Source: Salminus brasiliensis (Eukaryota > Chordata > Actinopteri > Characiformes > Bryconidae). Taken from it: a stretch of 64,000 bases of DNA. The first letter of the stretch is position 1; every line of letters begins with the position of its first letter. The position numbers and the translations under genes were made by a program. Below are positions 63,668 through 64,000 of the stretch, piece after piece. The notes under the pieces are model-generated. The model was not told the origin of the DNA and did not search any database. It saw nothing but the letters and a program-made list of their open reading frames with translations. The DNA lies in NCBI RefSeq assembly GCF_030463535.1, contig NC_132896.1:27133209-27197208 (forward strand), read 5' to 3'.

Positions 63668-64000
63668 GTGAGCTGCTTGTGAACTGTGTGTGTCTGTGTG
63701 TTAATGGAGCGTGGGCGCGCGCGATCCTCGGCCACGGATTTGACCGCAGCCCGACGCTGGACGCTGGGCTCTGCTCTGTTCGTGTCGGTGTCCGGTGGCG
63801 CAGTGAAGCTGCTGCTGGACCTCCAGTGCGTCCAGCCTGAAGCGTTAGTTGTTGCCCTGTCATAAAGAGAATTCCTCTCGTGCTCGGAAGCTGCAGGAGG
63901 GCAGTAACGGTGGGTGAGCCAGCATGTGCAGTTTCACACACAGGTGTGACAGGGTGGGCTGTTTGTGGACAGCTGTGGGCTGCAAGCCTGTGTTGTTTCA
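63668..64000 (+). other. mgat4b: mgat4b intron 1, first part
   Basis: GC-rich start of the intron. No second exon is seen before the window ends. Confidence 0.7.

Noticed and set aside
63051-63840. Several long ORFs (159-206 codons) around the mgat4b start
   Set aside because: They translate CT, CA and CTC repeats and CpG-rich 5'UTR in wrong frames; only the frame from 63571 has a known protein.

Overview
This window looks like a ray-finned fish (teleost) nuclear genome. The genes are vertebrate and split by short GT/AG introns. CA/TA/CT microsatellites are frequent, and introns and intergenic DNA carry tRNA-derived SINEs, MITE-like inverted-repeat elements, Tc1-like fragments and LINE fragments of kinds common in fish. 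An ostariophysan (catfish/characin-like) source fits the repeats, but that is only an impression. All identifications rest on conserved protein sequence recognised by eye; no search was run.

Layout from left to right. 1-14.35 kb: polr1a (+), the largest RNA polymerase I subunit, 33 exons seen, first exon outside the window. 16.5-23.5 kb: prpf19 (+), complete, 16 exons, U-box/WD40 splicing and DNA-repair ubiquitin ligase. 26.5-42.4 kb: tcirg1 (+), V-ATPase a3-type subunit, complete in 19 coding exons plus a 5'UTR exon. 43.1-46.8 kb: mrnip (+), 7 exons. 47.45-51.2 kb: sqstm1/p62 (-), 8 exons, tail-to-tail with mrnip. 51.3-63.0 kb: a roughly 12 kb gene-poor, repeat-rich interval. 63.57 kb to the end: first coding exon of mgat4b (+), head-to-head with sqstm1. 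The block mgat4b-sqstm1-mrnip has the same relative orientations as the human 5q35 locus.

The genes do not form one pathway, but several share the lysosome/autophagy/stress theme: tcirg1 acidifies lysosome-related compartments and sqstm1 is the autophagy receptor. Their promoters carry fitting motifs: a CLEAR-like E-box upstream of tcirg1, and an antioxidant response element beside a kappaB palindrome upstream of sqstm1. A near-perfect ZNF143/Staf site lies about 165 bp upstream of the prpf19 start codon.

The most unusual structure is at 59.5-63.0 kb upstream of mgat4b. A ~26-bp monomer array (62 kb) sits beside a 77-bp higher-order array built from three diverged ~26-bp monomers (59.75-60.75 kb). 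Other points to check are an 8-codon uORF whose stop overlaps the mgat4b start codon (ATGA), a perfect 30-bp palindrome, fish-type low-complexity insertions flanking the ZZ finger of sqstm1, and three exon-like segments on the minus strand between sqstm1 and mgat4b that I cannot assign. I found no clearly new multi-gene system.
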